A DNA stretch of 64,000 bases from Shimia haliotis (lineage in GTDB: Bacteria; Pseudomonadota; Alphaproteobacteria; Rhodobacterales; Rhodobacteraceae). A program made the translations under genes and the position numbers. Below the pieces are notes generated by a model. The model was not told the origin of the DNA. It ran no database searches and was given only the letters and a program-made list of their open reading frames with translations. This document shows, in pieces, positions 35,101 through 42,440 of this stretch (position 1 is its first letter; each line of letters starts with the position of its first letter). The stretch lies in the NCBI RefSeq assembly GCF_900114415.1, contig NZ_FOSZ01000006.1, forward strand, positions 184,047 through 248,046, in the 5' to 3' direction.

Positions 35101-35131
35101 TCTCCAAATACCTCCGCCGGAGGCATAAAAT
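35101..35131. repeat. Dispersed intergenic palindrome (CCTCCGCCGGAGG core)
   Basis: CCAAATACCTCCGCCGGAGG contains a 13-bp palindrome and resembles the AGGTATTT-containing intergenic repeats I associate with Rhodobacterales. A related element is at 40429-40480. The name and spread are from memory, and only the palindrome is seen directly. Confidence 0.5.
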
Positions 35132-35154
35132 CTTTGCACCAACAGGAGCCTCAC

Positions 35155-35772
35155 ATGGCCAATCTTTCAGATGATGCGCCGCTGATCCATTCTGACTGTA
35201 TCCTGCACGAGGCTACATACGGCCGCTTTGTCGAGATCGGGCAGGGCAGTCGGATCATCAACGCGCATTTCGGGGACTACTCCTATTGTGACCGTATGGC
35301 AGAGATCGCGAATGCGGAGATCGGCAAGTTTGCCAATATTGCAGCCTTTAGCCGGATCGGTGCGACGGATCATCCGATGACAACCGCGTCGCTGCATCAT
35401 TTTCTCTATCGCTCGGCGGACTATTTTGACGATGCAGAGCATGATGCGGCGTTTTTTGCTCACCGCGCCAGCCGCGTGGCGAAGATCGGGCATGACACAT
35501 GGATCGGGCACGGTGCTATCGTGAAGCCGGAGGTGACTTTGGGACATGGGGCGATTGTGGCGGCAGGCGCGGTCGTCACCAAGGACGTGCCGCCCTATAT
35601 GATCGTGGCCGGCACACCGGCCACTCCTATGCGGCCACGGTTTTCCCAAACAATTGCCGACAGATTGCTTGATCTGGCGTGGTGGGACTGGAGCCATGAT
35701 CACTTGCGAGCCGCGTTGTTGGATTTCCGTCATCTGACGGCCGATGCTTTTCTTGAAAAATACGAGCGGTAG
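35155..35772 (+). CDS. Phosphonate-linked hexapeptide-repeat acetyltransferase (DapH/LpxA fold)
   Basis: ATG 35155 has an AGGAG site 6 nt upstream and gives 205 residues. The protein is a left-handed beta-helix acyltransferase with repeats of the [24 protein letters not shown] kind, here abbreviated, at about 115-145. It ends in [13 protein letters not shown], as in CAT/NodL-type xenobiotic acetyltransferases. The N-terminal [18 protein letters not shown] matches the subgroup found inside phn loci. It probably acetylates an amino group on a phosphonate or a related intermediate. It lies between the transporter operon, which ends in a terminator, and the convergent phnF gene. Its own promoter is not visible. 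Confidence 0.82.
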   Translation: MANLSDDAPLIHSDCILHEATYGRFVEIGQGSRIINAHFGDYSYCDRMAEIANAEIGKFANIAAFSRIGATDHPMTTASLHHFLYRSADYFDDAEHDAAFFAHRASRVAKIGHDTWIGHGAIVKPEVTLGHGAIVAAGAVVTKDVPPYMIVAGTPATPMRPRFSQTIADRLLDLAWWDWSHDHLRAALLDFRHLTADAFLEKYER

Positions 35773-35799
35773 AGCCTGCGCTATTGCGTTGGGGTGCGG

Positions 35800-36549
35800 T
35801 CAGCTATCCTTTGGGACATCTCCGGCCTGAGAGCGCTCGTCTGAAAGCGTGAGGGTCACGCGGTCTCCGGCGAACCACGTGGTGCCAAACTCGATCGGGG
35901 TTTGGTTGGTGTCGACGTTCACCCCGACAGAGCGCAGGACCGGATCGCCTTCGGTGATGCGCAGATGGAGTGCTTGGGTCGCGGATGCGCGTCGTGCGCT
36001 CAGGCGGGTGCTGGCGCGGGTGTAGTCGTGGATGCCGTGTTCTTTGAGTGCGGCTGTTACAGAGCGAAGCCGTCCCAATTGTTCGGTGAGGGCAGGAAAG
36101 CGTCCGGCCGGAAAGACGGAACGAAAGACCGCGATTGGTTGGCTGTCGGCGAGGGAAAGGCCGTCATAGACATGGACTTGGGCGCCTTCGGCCAGGCCAA
36201 GCGCGCGCGCTTCTCTGGTGTCTGCGGTGCGGGTTTCCAAATGCAGGATTTCCTTGCCAGGCAGGCGGCCTGCCTGCTTGAGGTTGCGGTGGTATCGCAC
36301 GCGCTTGCCGATGGCGTAGTCGGTTGGCACCTGCGCAACAAAGACGCCCGCGCCGCGACGGGAATGCACCAAGCCGTTGTTGGACATGGATTTTAGCGCG
36401 TGTCGCACCGTGTGTCGGTTGACGCCAAATCGCGCGGAAAGTTCTGCCTCGGTGGGCAGTTTTGCGCCCGGTTCATAGCGGCCTTCGGTGATGTCTTCGG
36501 TCAGGCTGGCGGCAATGGATTGCCAGATTGGCGTGCGCTTTGCGGTCAT
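35800..36549 (-). CDS. phnF: GntR/HutC-family regulator of phosphonate genes
   Basis: The 249-residue protein has a GntR winged helix (LTEDITEGRYEPGAKLPTEA, then LSARFGVNRHTVRHALK, residues about 15-65) and a C-terminal UTRA ligand domain (ETRTADTREARALGLAEGA to LHLRITEGDPVLRSVGVNVD). PhnF proteins repress phosphonate genes and are relieved by a ligand. The gene is divergent from phnG. A strong inverted repeat, TTTGTCTA at 36617-36624 with TAGACAAA at 36639-36646, lies in the intervening 113 bp and is the likely operator. A Pho box is in the same gap. Confidence 0.92.
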   Translation of the reverse strand: MTAKRTPIWQSIAASLTEDITEGRYEPGAKLPTEAELSARFGVNRHTVRHALKSMSNNGLVHSRRGAGVFVAQVPTDYAIGKRVRYHRNLKQAGRLPGKEILHLETRTADTREARALGLAEGAQVHVYDGLSLADSQPIAVFRSVFPAGRFPALTEQLGRLRSVTAALKEHGIHDYTRASTRLSARRASATQALHLRITEGDPVLRSVGVNVDTNQTPIEFGTTWFAGDRVTLTLSDERSQAGDVPKDS

Positions 36550-36559
36550 GTGGGCCTCG

Positions 36560-36577
36560 GTGTCATGAAAGTTTCAT
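36560..36577 (+). promoter_or_regulatory. Candidate Pho box between phnF and phnG
   Basis: GTGTCAT-GAAA-GTTTCAT repeats the CTGTCAT pattern with 7-4-7 spacing (six and five matches of seven). It sits 86-103 bp before the phnG start and may activate phnG and also act on phnF. It is one of three such sites in the phn locus. Confidence 0.6.
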
Positions 36578-36616
36578 CGCGGCATGGATTGCGCGACTCG
36601 CATCGCGCGGCTAGGA

Positions 36617-36646
36617 TTTGTCTAGTTGTATAGTGAAGTAGACAAA
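36617..36646. promoter_or_regulatory. Probable PhnF operator
   Basis: The exact inverted repeat TTTGTCTA...TAGACAAA has a 14-bp centre and lies just upstream of phnG. A further TGTCTA half-site occurs at 36656-36661, reaching the phnG ribosome-binding region. GntR/HutC proteins bind such dyads. Confidence 0.55.
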
Positions 36647-36662
36647 TCGACAAGGTGTCTAG

Positions 36663-37106
36663 ATGACCGCAGAAATTCAAAGACGGGCGTGGATGTCGCT
36701 GTTGGCGAAGGCGCTGGAAGGGCGACTTTTGGCGCTTTGGGAGGGCTATGGGGCTTCTCCGGAATTCCATTGGCTGCGCGCGCCGGAGATTGGCGCAACC
36801 ATGGTGCGGGGCCGCTTGGGCGGCACGGGCGCGCCGTTCAACCTTGGTGAAATGACGTTGACGCGCTGTGCGTTGCAATTGGCGTCGGGTGAGGTCGGAC
36901 ACGGCTATGTTCAGGGACGAAGCAAGGACAAGGCGCGGATTGCGGCGCTGGTGGATGCCCTGATGCAGACCGATCAGGCCACGGCAATTCAAGCGGCCAT
37001 TTTGACGCCTCTCGCGGCCGAGATGGCTGAAATCAAAGAAACACGCGCGGCCAAGGCTGCCGCGACGAAAGTGGATTTCTTTACCATGGTGCGGGGAGAA
37101 GATTGA
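36663..37106 (+). CDS. phnG: C-P lyase subunit PhnG
   Basis: PhnG (147 residues) is a core subunit of the carbon-phosphorus lyase complex PhnGHIJ. With PhnI and PhnH it attaches the phosphonate to ribose of ATP. The family segment EIGATMVRGRLGGTGAPFNLG occurs near residues 41-61. EMTLTRCALQLASGEVGHGYVQGR follows. It begins the operon phnGHIJKLN, with the stop overlapping the phnH start by four bases. Confidence 0.95.
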   Translation: MTAEIQRRAWMSLLAKALEGRLLALWEGYGASPEFHWLRAPEIGATMVRGRLGGTGAPFNLGEMTLTRCALQLASGEVGHGYVQGRSKDKARIAALVDALMQTDQATAIQAAILTPLAAEMAEIKETRAAKAAATKVDFFTMVRGED

Positions 37107-37696
37107 TGGATGCTGAAGTTCTGAAGGGCGGATTTGCCGATGCGCCTGTGGATGCGGCGCATGCGTTTCGCGCGGCGATGACGGCGATGGCGCGCCCCGG
37201 TACAGTACACACCCTACATGGGGCACAGCCACCCGCACCGCTCAGCGTTGCAGCGGGTACGCTGATCCTGACATTGTGCGATCCGGACACCCCGCTGCAT
37301 CTGGCTGGAGATTGGGACCGCAAGGAGGTGCGGGCGTGGATTGCGTTCCATGTGGGCGCGCCGCTTGTGACTGCTGAGGCTGCAATGTTCGCGCTTGGTG
37401 ACTGGGACGCGCTTGCGCCGCTGACGCGGTTTGCGATTGGCACACCAGAGTATCCGGACCGGTCGGCGACGTTGATAGTTGAGGGGGCGACGCCTGAACG
37501 TGCGGTCCTGCGTGGACCGGGGATCAAGGACACAGTGGAGATGGGGTTGCCTGAGATTGCGGCCTTTCAGCTGAATGCGACCTTGTTCCCGTTGGGGCTG
37601 GATTTCTTTTTCACCAGCGGGGCGCAGGTAGCGGCCTTGCCGCGCACAACAAAAGTGAGCGTGCCTTCGGGCGCGACAAGCGTGGAGGCGGCCTGA
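37103..37696 (+). CDS. phnH: C-P lyase subunit PhnH
   Basis: PhnH (197 residues) is a small alpha/beta subunit of the C-P lyase core complex. It starts MDAEVLKGGFADAPVDAAHAF and contains MTAMARPGTVHTL near residue 30 and RGPGIKDTVEMGLPEI near 140. It ends at the phnI start, sharing one base (TGATG). The gene order and overlaps show a single polycistronic message. Confidence 0.95.
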   Translation: MMDAEVLKGGFADAPVDAAHAFRAAMTAMARPGTVHTLHGAQPPAPLSVAAGTLILTLCDPDTPLHLAGDWDRKEVRAWIAFHVGAPLVTAEAAMFALGDWDALAPLTRFAIGTPEYPDRSATLIVEGATPERAVLRGPGIKDTVEMGLPEIAAFQLNATLFPLGLDFFFTSGAQVAALPRTTKVSVPSGATSVEAA

Positions 37697-38790
37697 TGTA
37701 TGTTGCTGTGAAAGGCGGTGAGCGTGCGATTGACAACGCGCACGCGTGGCTGGCGGAAGAGCGGCGCGGTGATCCGAATGTGGCAGACCTGTCGATCGCG
37801 CAGATCCGTGAGCAATTGGCGCTGGCGGTCAATCGCGTGATGGCGGAGGGGTCATTGTATGACCCTGATCTGGCGGCGCTGGCGATCAAGCAGGCGCGCG
37901 GGGATTTGATAGAGGCGATCTTTCTGATCCGCGCATATCGAACCACGTTGCCGCGGTTCGGTGCGACTGAGCCTGTGGAAACAGAAGCGATGTCCTGTGA
38001 CCGCAGGATTTCGGCGACGTTTAAGGATGCGCCAGGGGGGCAGGTTCTGGGGCCGACATTTGATTACACCCACCGTTTGCTTGATTTCGCGCTTGAGGCG
38101 GAAGGGGAGAGCCCAAAGGTTGCGCAAGGTGCTGCGCGCAGGGAGCCGACGCCGCATATCACAGAGTTCCTGAACAAAGAGGGGCTGATCCAGACCGAAG
38201 AGGTGTCTGATGAAGAGCCCGGAGACCTGACGCGGGAGCCGTTGGAGTTGCCCAGCAACCGACCGTTGCGCCTTCAGGCGTTGACGCGGGGCGATGAGGG
38301 GTTTGTGCTGTCGATGGCGTACTCAACCCAGCGCGGTTATGCGCGCAACCACGCCTTTGTCGGCGAGTTGCGTATCGGCAAGGTGGCCGTGGAGATGGAG
38401 ATCCCCGAGCTGGGATTTGCCATTGAAGTGGGGGAGATCGAGCTAACCGAATGTGAGACTGTGAACCAGTTTCAAGGCAGTAAGACCGAGCCACCGCAGT
38501 TCACACGCGGCTATGGGCTGGTTTTTGGACAATCCGAGCGGAAGTCGATTTCAATGGCTTTGGTGGATCGTGCGCTTCGCTGGGAAGAGCTTGGCGAGGA
38601 CAACCTTGGTGCGCCGGCGCAGGATGAAGAGTTTGTGCTCTATCACTCCGACAACATTCAGGCGACGGGGTTTTTGGAGCACATCAAGCTGCCGCATTAC
38701 GTCGATTTCCAATCCGAGCTGGAGTTGATCCGAAAGCTGCGCCGAGAGGCGATGGAGACCACCAATCCCGTGCAGGAGGCCGCGGAATGA
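37696..38790 (+). CDS. phnI: C-P lyase subunit PhnI (nucleosidase)
   Basis: PhnI (364 residues) removes the base from the nucleotide and, with PhnG, PhnH and PhnL, forms ribose-1-(phosphonate)-5-triphosphate. The N-terminus MYVAVKGGERAIDNAHAWLA is typical. Other conserved stretches are DISFAQIREQ-like DLSIAQIREQLALAVNRVMAE and the late EEFVLYHSDNIQATGFLEHIK, given here in shortened form. It overlaps phnJ by four bases. Confidence 0.95.
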   Translation: MYVAVKGGERAIDNAHAWLAEERRGDPNVADLSIAQIREQLALAVNRVMAEGSLYDPDLAALAIKQARGDLIEAIFLIRAYRTTLPRFGATEPVETEAMSCDRRISATFKDAPGGQVLGPTFDYTHRLLDFALEAEGESPKVAQGAARREPTPHITEFLNKEGLIQTEEVSDEEPGDLTREPLELPSNRPLRLQALTRGDEGFVLSMAYSTQRGYARNHAFVGELRIGKVAVEMEIPELGFAIEVGEIELTECETVNQFQGSKTEPPQFTRGYGLVFGQSERKSISMALVDRALRWEELGEDNLGAPAQDEEFVLYHSDNIQATGFLEHIKLPHYVDFQSELELIRKLRREAMETTNPVQEAAE

Positions 38791-39656
38791 GCAACTACAA
38801 TTTCGCCTATCTGGATGAGCAGACCAAGCGCATGATCCGGCGCGCGATCCTGAAGGGGCTCGCTATTCCGGGCTATCAGGTGCCTTTTGCCAGCCGCGAG
38901 ATGCCGATGCCCTATGGCTGGGGTACAGGGGGCGTGCAGGTGACGGCGGCTACCCTGACGCCAGAAGATACGCTGAAGGTGATCGATCAAGGGGCCGATG
39001 ACACCACCAATGCCGTGTCGATCCGCAAGTTCTTTGAAAAAACAGCCGGTGTGGCGACCTCTGAGGAGACGGCACAGGCGAGTGTCATTCAAACCCGTCA
39101 CCGCATTCCGGAAGAAGACCTGCGCGAAGATCAAATCCTTGTCTATCAGGTGCCAATTCCCGAGCCGCTGCGGTTTCTGGAACCGTCCGAGGTGGAGACT
39201 CGCAAGATGCACAGCCTTGAGGAATATGGACTGATGCATGTGAAACTTTATGAGGACATCGCCAAACACGGCGCGATTGCCACATCTTATGCCTACCCGG
39301 TGAAGGTTGAGGGGCGGTATGTGATGGACCCGAGCCCCATTCCGAAATTCGACAATCCAAAAATGGAAATGGCCGGCATTCAGCTTTTTGGTGCGGGGCG
39401 TGAGCAACGGATTTACGCGGTGCCGCCGTATTGCAAAGTGGTGAGCCTCGATTTTGACGACTATCCGTTTGAGGCCAGCAAAGCCGATCATGCCTGTGAC
39501 ATGTGCGGGGCGACGGACAGTTATCTCGATGAGGTGATTATGGATGATGCGGGAGGGCGGTTGTTTGTCTGTTCTGACACGGATTATTGCGCGGGCCGCC
39601 GCCGCGCGGGGCATGTGGGCGCGCAGGGCGTGGCCCTTGCGGAGGATGCAGCATGA
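38787..39656 (+). CDS. phnJ: C-P lyase radical-SAM subunit PhnJ
   Basis: PhnJ (289 residues) breaks the carbon-phosphorus bond by radical chemistry using S-adenosylmethionine and a [4Fe-4S] cluster. The PhnJ-specific cysteine pattern C-X2-C-X21-C-X5-C is exact here, at Cys237, Cys240, Cys262 and Cys268. The protein begins NFAYLDEQTKRMIRRA, as usual. Its products are a 5-phosphoribosyl-1,2-cyclic phosphate and the free hydrocarbon, methane if methylphosphonate is the substrate. It overlaps phnK by four bases. All expected residues are present, so the lyase should be active. Confidence 0.97.
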   Translation: MSNYNFAYLDEQTKRMIRRAILKGLAIPGYQVPFASREMPMPYGWGTGGVQVTAATLTPEDTLKVIDQGADDTTNAVSIRKFFEKTAGVATSEETAQASVIQTRHRIPEEDLREDQILVYQVPIPEPLRFLEPSEVETRKMHSLEEYGLMHVKLYEDIAKHGAIATSYAYPVKVEGRYVMDPSPIPKFDNPKMEMAGIQLFGAGREQRIYAVPPYCKVVSLDFDDYPFEASKADHACDMCGATDSYLDEVIMDDAGGRLFVCSDTDYCAGRRRAGHVGAQGVALAEDAA

Positions 39657-40423
39657 CGCCGCTATTGAAGGTTGAGAATGTCAGCAAGTTTTATGGCAAC
39701 CGGATTGGCTGCGAGGGCGTGGATTTCGATCTTTATCCCGGTGAGGTCATGGGGATTGTCGGGGAAAGCGGGTCTGGCAAGTCAACACTTCTGAACTGCC
39801 TCGCAGGGCATTTGACGCCGGACACCGGCGAAGTGCGCTTTGAAATGCGTGACGGAATGATGCGGGATACGGTCAGCATGAGCGAGCCGGAGCGGCGAAT
39901 GCTGAGCCGGACGGATTGGGCCTTTGTTCATCAGCACGCGCGGGACGGGTTGCGGATGAATGTCTCCGCTGGCGGCAACGTCGGTGAGCGGCTGATGGCC
40001 GTGGGGGCGCGACACTATGGGGATATTCGTGAAGAGGCTGTGGATTGGCTGGGGCGTGTGGAAATCAGTGAGAGTCGCGTGGACGATCGACCATCGCAGT
40101 TTTCCGGCGGGATGCAGCAGAGGTTGCAGATCGCGCGCAATCTGGTGACTGGGCCGCGGCTGGTGTTCATGGACGAGCCGACAGGGGGGCTTGATGTGTC
40201 TGTTCAGGCGCGGTTGCTGGACCTGTTGCGCGGGTTGGTGCGGAAGATGGGGCTGAGCGCCATTATCGTGACCCACGATCTTGCTGTTGTTCGCCTGTTG
40301 GCGGACCGGTTGATGGTGATGAAGGACGGGCAAGTGGTGGAAACCGGCCTGACCGATCAGGTTCTGGATGATCCGCAGCATGCCTATACGCAGTTGCTGG
40401 TGAGTTCGGTTCTGCAAGTTTGA
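39653..40423 (+). CDS. phnK: C-P lyase ABC-type subunit PhnK
   Basis: PhnK (256 residues from ATG 39653) is an ABC ATPase-like subunit that docks on PhnJ rather than driving transport. Walker A is GESGSGKST near 43, and the signature FSGGMQQRLQIARNLVTG and Walker B VFMDEPTGGLDV follow. The frame is open upstream to 39587 inside phnJ, but the start that overlaps phnJ by four bases is the likely one. An intergenic repeat of about 50 bp separates it from phnL. Confidence 0.95.
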   Translation: MTPLLKVENVSKFYGNRIGCEGVDFDLYPGEVMGIVGESGSGKSTLLNCLAGHLTPDTGEVRFEMRDGMMRDTVSMSEPERRMLSRTDWAFVHQHARDGLRMNVSAGGNVGERLMAVGARHYGDIREEAVDWLGRVEISESRVDDRPSQFSGGMQQRLQIARNLVTGPRLVFMDEPTGGLDVSVQARLLDLLRGLVRKMGLSAIIVTHDLAVVRLLADRLMVMKDGQVVETGLTDQVLDDPQHAYTQLLVSSVLQV

Positions 40424-40428
40424 CAGCG

Positions 40429-40480
40429 CTGGGGGCTGTCTGCCCCCAGACCCCCGAAGGTATTTTCGGCAAAAGGAAAG
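40429..40480 (+). repeat. Rhodobacterales-type intergenic repeat inside the phn operon
   Basis: CTGGGGGC-TGTCT-GCCCCCAG (40429-40449) is a GC-rich hairpin followed by CCCCCGAAGGTATTTTCGGC with a second small stem. The AAAGGAAAG at its end is the ribosome-binding site of phnL. It resembles repeats I recall between many Rhodobacterales genes. A weaker relative is at 35101-35131. Confidence 0.6.
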
Positions 40481-40484
40481 TCGA

Positions 40485-41174
40485 ATGATTGAGATTAGAG
40501 ACCTGAGCAAGACGTTTACGCTGCACAATCAGGGCGGCGTGGTTATTCCGGTGATGCAGGGTGCCGAGTTGACAGTGGCAAAGGGCGAATGCGTGGCGCT
40601 GACGGGTGCGTCTGGGGCAGGCAAGTCGACATTGATGCGCATGATCTATGGCAATTATCTGGCCGCAGGCGGATCGATTGTTGTGAATGGTGTGGATGTC
40701 GTGCGGGCGGAGCCGCGCGAAATACTGGCGTTGCGGCGCGAGGTGTTGGGCTATGTCAGCCAGTTCCTACGGGTGGTGCCGCGCGTGCCGACCGTTGATG
40801 TGGTGGCGGAACCATTGTTGGCGGTGGGGGTGGATGCTCGCGCCGCACGGGCGCGGGCTTGTGATTTGTTGGCGCGGCTCAATATTCCGGAGCGGTTGTG
40901 GTCTCTGTCGCCAACGTCGTTTTCTGGCGGGGAGCAACAACGTGTGAACATCGCGCGCGGTTTTGCCCACTGCTATCCGGCAATGTTGCTGGATGAGCCG
41001 ACAGCGTCGCTCGACGCGACGAACCGTGAGACCGTGTTGAGTCTGATTGAGGAGGCCAAGGCGCGGGGCGCGGCGATTGTGGGGATTTTCCACGATGAAG
41101 CAGCGCGCGAGCGTGTTTGTGACCGCGAGATTGACGTGGCGGTCTATACGCCGTCGATGGCGGGGGCAGCGTGA
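40485..41174 (+). CDS. phnL: C-P lyase-associated ABC-type protein PhnL
   Basis: PhnL (229 residues) is an ABC ATPase needed for C-P lyase activity and for forming the ribose-phosphonate intermediate. Walker A GASGAGKST, signature FSGGEQQRVNIARG and Walker B MLLDEPTASLDA are intact. It starts MIEIRDLSKTFTLHNQGG, as in other PhnL proteins. The phnN start overlaps its stop (TGATG). Confidence 0.95.
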   Translation: MIEIRDLSKTFTLHNQGGVVIPVMQGAELTVAKGECVALTGASGAGKSTLMRMIYGNYLAAGGSIVVNGVDVVRAEPREILALRREVLGYVSQFLRVVPRVPTVDVVAEPLLAVGVDARAARARACDLLARLNIPERLWSLSPTSFSGGEQQRVNIARGFAHCYPAMLLDEPTASLDATNRETVLSLIEEAKARGAAIVGIFHDEAARERVCDREIDVAVYTPSMAGAA

Positions 41175-41716
41175 TGGGGACGCGCGTGATTGGGGTTGTC
41201 GGGCCGTCGGGCGTTGGCAAGGATACGGTGATGGAAGCGATGGCCGAGGCGGATGCGCGTGTGCGACTTGTGCGGCGGGTGATCACGCGGGAGGCGGGGG
41301 CAGGCGGCGAGAAGTCGGTGGGAGCCACGGATGCAGAGTTTGATGCGCTGGTGGCCGAAGGTGCGTTTGCGCTTTGGTGGGCGGCGCATGGGTTGCGCTA
41401 TGGTGTGCCGCGCGCCGCAGTCGAGGATCAGGGCGGGGAAGCGGTTGTTCTGGTGAACCTGTCGCGTGGTGTTCTGGATCAGGCGCGTGCGTGTTTTGAC
41501 GCATTTTCCGTGCTGTCATTGAGGGCGGAGATCGCCACTCTGGCGCATCGGTTGGCGGCGCGGGGGCGCGAGACGGCGGCAGAAATAGAAGGGCGGTTGG
41601 CACAGGCTGACAGCGCTCGGCCCACGGGGGCGGACGTGATTGAAGTCGCAAATGACGGTGCGCTTGCGGATACAGTACAAGTGGCCTTGGCGGCCCTTCA
41701 GCCGGAGAGGGTGTGA
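41174..41716 (+). CDS. phnN: Ribose 1,5-bisphosphate phosphokinase
   Basis: PhnN (180 residues from the ATG at 41174, or 181 from a GTG at 41171) phosphorylates ribose 1,5-bisphosphate to PRPP, recycling the C-P lyase product. The guanylate-kinase-like P-loop GPSGVGKDTVM is at about residues 10-20, and RRVITREAGAGGEKSVGATD follows. It is the last gene of the phnGHIJKLN run. Its final 19 bp overlap the convergent DUF1045 gene. Confidence 0.93.
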   Translation: MGTRVIGVVGPSGVGKDTVMEAMAEADARVRLVRRVITREAGAGGEKSVGATDAEFDALVAEGAFALWWAAHGLRYGVPRAAVEDQGGEAVVLVNLSRGVLDQARACFDAFSVLSLRAEIATLAHRLAARGRETAAEIEGRLAQADSARPTGADVIEVANDGALADTVQVALAALQPERV

Positions 41717-42381
41717 CGATGGATTTCGTGGAACACGCCAGCCTCATCCTCGCCCACAAGGGTCAGGCTGTCGACGACAAAGGGCTTCGGCAGCAGCGGG
41801 GTGACATGCGGAGCAAGCGCAGCAATGACCGCCTCGGCGCGTTTTCCCAGACGGCCGGACAAGGTGATGTGAAAGCGGAACTCTTCCATCACGTAGGGGT
41901 AGCCCCATTGCGCAAGAAGCGCGTCCTGACGCGTCGTGAGGTTGGATTTGCGGCGCCGCGCCAATTCCGCCTCAGAAGCAGGAGCGCGGAATGCGTCAAG
42001 GTCGCGGACAGCTTTGCCGGCCAGATCGGCAAGCGGCGATTGGTCCCCGTCGATGGTCAGCGCAACAAAGCTGCCGATGCGCGAGAGCGCGAGAGCGTCC
42101 AGCGTGATCGGGGCAAGCGTTGTGCAGAGGGTGGCAAAAGCCTCACTCAGGCCCGTTGCATTGGTCCCGTCCGCGAGAAAAAACGGCGGTTTGATCGTGC
42201 CGTGCAGCCCGTATTTCCGCGGCGTAGCTGTGATGTCGGACACCGCGCAGGGCAAGCCCTCGATACTAGGGTGCGCGACGGTTTTCCCTGTCGCCAGATC
42301 CCAGCCAAGCCAAGCCGCGCCGAACTCTGCCAATGGGCCGGGGCGTGGTGTGTAGTAGATGCCGTATCTTCGGAACTGCAT
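41698..42381 (-). CDS. DUF1045 phosphonate-locus protein, 2H phosphoesterase-like
   Basis: Starting at ATG 42381 (AGAGG upstream) the protein has 227 residues. It opens FRRYGIYYTPRPGPLA, the mark of DUF1045 proteins that accompany phn genes. Two H-x-T motifs, LHGTIKPPF near residue 58 and FHITLSG near 165, are spaced as in the 2H phosphoesterase superfamily, which opens cyclic phosphates. C-P lyase produces a cyclic ribose phosphate normally opened by PhnP, and no phnP gene is seen here. The protein may therefore substitute for PhnP. That is inference. It is divergent from phnM and overlaps phnN by 19 bp. Confidence 0.85.
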   Translation of the reverse strand: MQFRRYGIYYTPRPGPLAEFGAAWLGWDLATGKTVAHPSIEGLPCAVSDITATPRKYGLHGTIKPPFFLADGTNATGLSEAFATLCTTLAPITLDALALSRIGSFVALTIDGDQSPLADLAGKAVRDLDAFRAPASEAELARRRKSNLTTRQDALLAQWGYPYVMEEFRFHITLSGRLGKRAEAVIAALAPHVTPLLPKPFVVDSLTLVGEDEAGVFHEIHRHTLSG

Positions 42382-42422
42382 TGTGCCTCTTTCAACCTTT
42401 TGACTGCGAATGCCAAAAATGC

Positions 42423-42440
42423 GTGACACTCACATGACAC
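42423..42440 (-). promoter_or_regulatory. Candidate Pho box between DUF1045 and phnM
   Basis: The minus strand reads GTGTCAT-GTGA-GTGTCAC, two Pho-like units with 7-4-7 spacing and six of seven matches each. It begins 42 bp upstream of the DUF1045 start and overlaps the chosen phnM start, so it would serve DUF1045 first. It is the third such site in the locus. Confidence 0.45.

Noticed and set aside
35101..40480. The two GC palindromes as mobile-element ends
   Set aside because: There are no transposase frames, target duplications or paired termini. They look like dispersed non-coding repeats.
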